The notes under the pieces: generated by a model
Database searches by the model: none
Told to the model about the DNA's origin: nothing
Seen by the model: only the letters and a program-made list of their open reading frames with translations
Part shown: positions 59,561 through 64,000 of the stretch, one piece after another
Position numbering within the stretch: the stretch's first letter is position 1
Layout of the letters: each line of letters opens with the position of its first letter
Program-made: the position numbers and the translations under genes
Assembly: GCA_900491605.1 (NCBI GenBank)
Contig: UESW01004359.1
Location: 842,364 to 906,363, forward strand
Reading direction: 5' to 3'
Length of the DNA stretch: 64,000 nucleotides
From: Calamus simplicifolius
Lineage: Eukaryota; Streptophyta; Magnoliopsida; Arecales; Arecaceae

Positions 59561-60060
59561 CCCAGTATCTTTCTGGCCGGCCTTCTAAGTCTCCAAGCTA
59601 GGTGGCCCGGCACTTCCCAGCCGGCCCCGGCGTGTCCAAGCTAGGCGACCCGGCACCTCCCAGACGGCCCCGGCATCTTCCTAGCCGGCCCTCTAAGTCT
59701 CCAAGCCATGCAGCCCCGGCATCTTCCCAGCCGGCCCCTACTTCTCCAAGCAAGGCGGCCGCGGCGCTTCCAAGCTAAGCGGCCCGGCACCTCCCGGCCG
59801 GCCATGGCGTGTCCAAGCTAGGCGACCCGGCACCTCCCAGCCGGCCACGGTGTGTCCAAGCTAGGCGGCTCGGCACCTCCCAGGAGGCCCCATACGCCTC
59901 CAAGTAGGTCGGTCCCGATACTTCCTCCACGTCTCTAGTCCCGCCGAGTCGGCCAAGGCCATCCCCGGCCGGCCCGACTCGGCCCCGGCATCCCCTGTTC
60001 TGCCGAGTCGGCCAAGGCCATCCCTGGCCAGCCCAACTCGGCCCCGGCGTCTCCAAGTCC
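59560..60060. repeat. Second, longer-period repeat in the LTR
   Basis: Recurring CCTCCCAGCCGGCC, GTCTCCAAGCTAGG and CGGCATCTTC themes about every 60-80 bp; more diverged than the preceding array. Confidence 0.75.
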
Positions 60061-60373
60061 GCTGATTCGGCCCCGCTCCGGCACTTGCCTTCCAGCAGGA
60101 TGGGCACCAGCCATCTCGGGTCGACCCAGCTCGGCCCTGATGAGGCAGGATTCCCAGTTCCCGCCAGATCAACCCCAGCGGTTCAAGAATCCGCCTCTCT
60201 GACGCGCGCCGCCCGACAGTGCCCGACGCGAGCCGCCCGATAGCGCCAGATCCGATAATCCAATGGCCTCGCCGGCTGATGGGATGCAGCCCACTAACTA
60301 GCCCAGATTCACGCAAGGGCTCAGCAGATCTTCCGACTCATGCCATCCCCGTGATCGTGCTAGCGTCACCCCC

Positions 60374-60380
60374 TATAAAA
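60374..60380 (+). promoter_or_regulatory. TATA box in the LTR
   Basis: TATAAAA in the context CCCTATAAAAGGG, about 280 bp before the LTR end. Probable U3 promoter. Confidence 0.7.
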
Positions 60381-60658
60381 GGGTAAATCACGTCGCGAAC
60401 CAGGTAACGCAAGTTTACACACTTGATGCCCTAATTCTCAAAGGAACACTCCGACCCTTCTGAGATCTCTCCCTTCTCAAGAGCTCTCTCGAGCCCTTCT
60501 TTAGCTGTGACCTCAGTCACTAACTTGGCCATCGGAGGGTCCCGCCGGAGGCCACCCCTCCGGTCCCGGGACTTCTTTGCAGGCAACCCGGCAAAGCGAG
60601 GATTCGAGAAGCACCTCCGTTCCCGACGTCCAGGAGAGGTGATCGAGCGTCATCAGAT

Positions 60659-60676
60659 TGGCGCGCCAGGTAGGGG
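60659..60676 (+). other. Primer binding site
   Basis: TGGCGCGCCAGGTAGGGG, three bases after the LTR. This is the tRNA-complementary primer site type of plant Gypsy elements of the RIRE2/TAT kind. Confidence 0.82.
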
Positions 60677-60746
60677 GGATAAGAAAAAGTAGCGAACTTC
60701 TCCCTGAGCTACATCTTTCGTCCCCTCTCTTCTTCCAGAAGCCATA

Positions 60747-62466
60747 GTGGTGACGCAAGCTCGGGATGCCTCCGTCAGCTGCCCGGTGGGGCTCCTCCCG
60801 CCAACTGGGCATCAGGAGGCCAATCCCCTGCTATCCACCCTCCGATTGCCGGCCCACCACCGGACGACGCTATCCAAACAGCGGAGCAGCTGGCAACCCT
60901 CTCCCAGCAGGTCCAGAATCTCACCGCCATGATCACGGGCTCCAGCAATGACAGTCCGTGGCCACCCAGCATCAGACTGCTCCCCTCGCCAGCCAGCAGT
61001 CGGCGAGGGGAGGCTCCCCTCGGCGGGAGGCCGGTCGGCGAGAGACCGGCCGACGTCATGTTTCCCCTAGGAAGCCTCGACGCGAGCCCTCCAAGCGGCC
61101 ACGTCCTCTGACCGCAGCCCCAAAAATTTCCTCCCAAGCCACATCATCACGAGGAACCCATGCGGAAGTCCCAACTTCCGTCTCCATCTCCGTCTGCCTC
61201 CTCTTCTTCTTCTTCCTCCGAGCCACCTCGGAGGGCCCCGACGATCAGCCGCCAGGCGGAGGAACGCCTGGAGGAGTACAACAGGCACCTCGACGAGCTC
61301 TTCAAGAAAATCAACCATCAGCCGAAGGAAGAGTTCGACACTCGTCCTCCCTACACTCGCCGCATACTGGAGGACTGGTTCCCTCGAGGTTCTGCTTCCC
61401 CCAGGTGGACCCGTACGACGGTATGACCGACCCCCTTGACCACCTCGAGAGTTACAAAGCTATGATGCAAGTCCAAGGTGCCTCAGACGCCCTCCTCTGC
61501 AAGGCCTTCCCCACAACTCTGCGGAAGGCCGCCCGTGCATGGCACTCACGCCTGCCCCCTCACAGCATCAACTCCTTCCGGGAGCTGGAGAGGCATTCTT
61601 GGCCCACTTTGACACCTGCCGCCGGATCCCAAGGGTGGCAGACAGCCTTTTTTTCGTCCGTCAGAAGGAAGGAGATTCACTACGGGACTTTGTGTCACGA
61701 TTCAAAACCACCCCCTCGAGGTCTACCATCTCAACAACACGGTGGCGGCCCTGGCGCTGAAGCGGGACTCCTTCCGTCCCGCTTCACCTTCTCCCTGGAT
61801 AAGAAGCCCCCAAGCTCTTATTCCGATCTCCTCCTCTGAGCTCAAAAATATATCCGCGCGGATGAAGCCGACTTCACCCGCCGGGAATCTTCAAGAAACT
61901 TGAGCGGACCTCCCCGACATCGCCGATCCGACTCACCTCGCCGGTCCGACAACAGGCGCCGAAGCCCTGTCCCCAACGAGAGTAAGCTCACTCCTCTCCT
62001 TGCCCCTCGATCCCACATTCTGATGGAGATCGAGGGCGAGCCTTACCTCCAACGTCCTCCACCCTTGAAGAAAGGTGCACCACGTGACGCGAGCCGCTAC
62101 TGCCGTTTCCATCGGGATTACAGCCATGACACCGACAGCTGTTACAGCTTAAAGCGGGCTATCGAGGAGCTCATCCAGTGGGCTACCTCGGCAAGTATGT
62201 CCAGAAGATGCAACAGCCGCTGCCAGCTCAAGCCACCATCGACAACACTCCCACAGAGCGGACGATCGGGATGGTGTCCTGGGGATCAGCTTCTGCACCT
62301 AAAACGGCCGAGAGGGGAGGAGTTGTCGGGTAACACACTTCCTGAGAGGGTCCCTACCGCATCACCGAAAACACTCCACCGGAGGGCATACAAACTAGAA
62401 GAGCTCGATGGGAAACCCGTTCCACGTACCCGAAATGCGGACAACCTCCGCCAGAATTACCAATGA
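60747..62466 (+). pseudogene. Gypsy gag (Retrotrans_gag type)
   Basis: A Pro/Arg/Ser-rich N-terminal part precedes the gag core. The core reads VDPYDGMTDPLDHLESYKAM, then KAFPTTLRKAARAWHSRLPP, then in other frames LAHFDTCRRIPRVADSLFFV and RQKEGDSLRDFVSRF. Near 62090-62170 lies RYCRFHRDYSHDTDSC...LKRAIEELIQ, the region that usually sits between gag and protease. The frame slips near 61395, 61590 and 61712, the last two where a base seems missing from a run. There is no protease after it. Confidence 0.85.
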
Positions 62467-62540
62467 TGTACTCCAGAAGCATGAGTAATAAAGAAGACCC
62501 TTTCTAACGCCGCGGCTTGTTCTCCCTTGTGCCAAATCTC

Positions 62541-63666
62541 TCAAAAGGAGCTCACCGGCATCGCGGCCCACAGGACACCACTCGGCCCTGGCACGGCGGT
62601 GCCCCAGAGTCGGTCAAGACCCTAAAGGCTCCGTACCCGGCTGAGTCACCACTTGGGCGGAACACAAACCCCCAGGCTGGTTCAAAAGGAGCTCACTGGC
62701 ATCGCGGCCCATGGAACACCACTCTGCCCCGGCACGGCGGTGCCCCCGAGTCGGTTAAGACCCTAAAGGCTCCGTACCTAGCTGAGTCGCCACTTGGGCG
62801 GAACACAAACCCCCAGGCTGGTTCAAAAGGAGCTCACTGGCATCGCGACCCACGGGACACCACTCGGCCCCGGTACGGCGGTGCCCCCAAATCGGTTAAG
62901 ACCCTAAAGGCTCCATACCCGGCTGAGTCGCCACCTGGGCAGAAAACAAACCCCCAGGCTGGTTCAAAAGGAGCTCACTGGCATCGTGGCCCATGGGACA
63001 CCACTCGGCCCCGGCACGGCGGTGCTCCCGAGTCGGTCAAGACCCTAAAGGCTCTGTACCCGCTGAGTCACCACTTGGGCGGCACACAAACTCCCAGGCT
63101 GGTTCAAAAGGAGCTCACTGGCATCGCGGCCCACGGGACACCACTCGGCCCCAGCACGGCGGTGCCCCCGAGTCGGTCAAGACCCTAAAGGCTCTGTACC
63201 TGGCTGAGTCACCACCTGGACGGCACACAAACCCCCAAGCTGGTTCAAAAGGAGCTCACTGGCATCGTGGCCCATGGGACACCACTCGGCCCCGGCACGA
63301 TGGTGCCCCTAAGTCGATCAAGACCCTAAAGGCTCCGTACCCGGCTGAGTCGCCACCTGGGCGGCACACAAACCCTTAGGCTAGTTCAAAAGGAGCTCAC
63401 TGGCATCGCAGCCCATGGGACACCACTCGGCCCCGGCACGGCGGTGCCCCTGAGTCGGTCTAGACCCTAAAGGCTCTGTACCCGACTGAGTCGCTACCTG
63501 GGCGGCACCAAACCCTCAGGTTGGTTCAAAAGGAGCTCACTGGCATTGCGGCCCACGGGACACCACTCGGTCCCTGCACGGCGGTGCCCTCGAGTAGGTT
63601 AAGACCCTAAAGGCTCCGTACCGGCTGAGTCGCCCCTCGCAGTGGTTCTCACACCCCCGAGGCGGT
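62541..63666. repeat. 141-bp tandem array, eight units
   Basis: Unit starts (TCAAAAGG) lie at 62541, 62682, 62823, 62964, 63104, 63245, 63386 and 63526, then 63667. The unit contains GGAGCTCACTGGCATCGCGG and CCGGCACGGCGGTGCCCC. The period is 141 bp (47 codons), sometimes 140. It sits where pol would be expected. Confidence 0.93.
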
Positions 63667-63864
63667 TCAAAAGGAACCTGACGCTCTCAGCTCTCAGGTC
63701 ACCCTCCGGGGTTCAAAAGACTTCCAGACTCCGCGTTGGGAAGGATTACTAGCCGCCCTCAGCTAGCCAAAGAAGGCACGCAGACGTTCATCCAAGGCAG
63801 CGCAAGATGCCAAGGTAAAAGTTCTACATTCCTTTCGCTTAGCCGATGCGGGGCATGCAAGCTC

Positions 63865-63883
63865 AAGGGGTGTGGGAGGCATT
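63865..63883 (+). other. Polypurine tract
   Basis: AAGGGGTGTGGGAGGCATT directly before the 3' LTR. Shares the GGGxGGCAT ending with the tract at 30652. Confidence 0.82.
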
Positions 63884-64000
63884 TGATGGGGCCAGTTGAC
63901 CCATGAAAAATAAATTTTTTGGACAGCCCCAAAGGCCGACGGCTCCAAGACCGACGGCCCCAAAGGCCGATACCTGGCACCTCCAAGGCCGGCACCTCCA
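63884..64000 (+). repeat. Start of the 3' LTR, cut by the window edge
   Basis: TGATGGGGCCAGTTGACC and following match 58505 onward with few differences. Confidence 0.9.

Larger units (their letters stand above)
58505..60655 (+). repeat. 5' LTR (2151 bp)
   Basis: TG...CA borders with the short inverted ends TGATG/CATCA. Over half of it is tandem repeat. The first 117 bp recur at 63884-64000. Confidence 0.88.
58505..64000 (+). mobile_element. Gag-only Gypsy-type LTR retrotransposon (TR-GAG-like), truncated by window edge
   Basis: The 5' LTR (58505-60655) begins TGATGGGGCCAG and ends CATCA. A primer binding site, a gag region, a 141-bp tandem array, a polypurine tract and the first 117 bp of the 3' LTR follow in order. 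Interior length is 3.2 kb. No protease, RT, RNase H or integrase is present. LTR elements with gag alone are known in plants as TR-GAG elements. The primer site and gag type fit the TAT/RIRE2 side of Gypsy. The right target duplication is outside the window. Confidence 0.85.

Noticed and set aside
62517..63379. Long repetitive plus-strand frames in the 141-bp array
   Set aside because: The openness follows from a repeat period divisible by three; there is no recognised domain and no start context. Kept only as a note in the findings.

Overview
The window reads as nuclear DNA of a flowering plant. It holds two intron-split plant genes, GT-AG splice sites and a dense load of plant-type transposable elements. 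Gene structure and transposon families fit a monocot, and a palm is plausible, but nothing here fixes the species.

Two host genes stand out. A gibberellin 2-beta-dioxygenase (GA 2-oxidase) lies on the plus strand at 11141-15360 with three exons. An alkaline/neutral invertase (GH100, probably organellar) lies on the minus strand at 33842-39324 with six exons. Both are well conserved and spliced in phase, but both carry single-base shortfalls inside or beside short base runs. The same kind of defect appears in the transposon reading frames. Assembly error is therefore at least as likely as true gene decay. A third host sequence, an intact last exon of ribosomal protein L13a (46514-46656), sits between two arms of a Tourist/PIF-Harbinger-like element. 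The whole (43551-47348) looks like a Pack-type transposon carrying captured gene DNA.

The rest is mostly mobile DNA, left to right. 1-4905 is part of a SIRE-like Copia element on the minus strand (gag, protease, integrase, one LTR). 7817-8140 is a Tourist-like MITE. 9018-9993 is a Mutator-like non-autonomous element with 9-bp target duplication and palindromic internal arrays. 14582-14750 and 19853-21290 are RTE-type LINE copies. 15920-16459, 18302-19005 and 41944-42700 are 5'-truncated L1-type LINEs. 21688-22034 is a tRNA-derived SINE. 22228-31707 is a complete non-autonomous Ty3/Gypsy element (5-bp target duplication) that carries only an antisense reading frame. 41069-41207 is an LTR fragment of a related family. 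51152-58067 is a complete Copia element with 5-bp target duplication. 58505-64000 is a gag-only Gypsy-like element running off the window.

The two Gypsy-type elements complement one another in an odd way. One keeps the antisense frame and has lost gag-pol; the other keeps gag and has lost pol. Both are packed with tandem repeats, and both would need an autonomous relative for movement. No CRISPR array, bacterial operon, tRNA gene or rRNA gene was seen.
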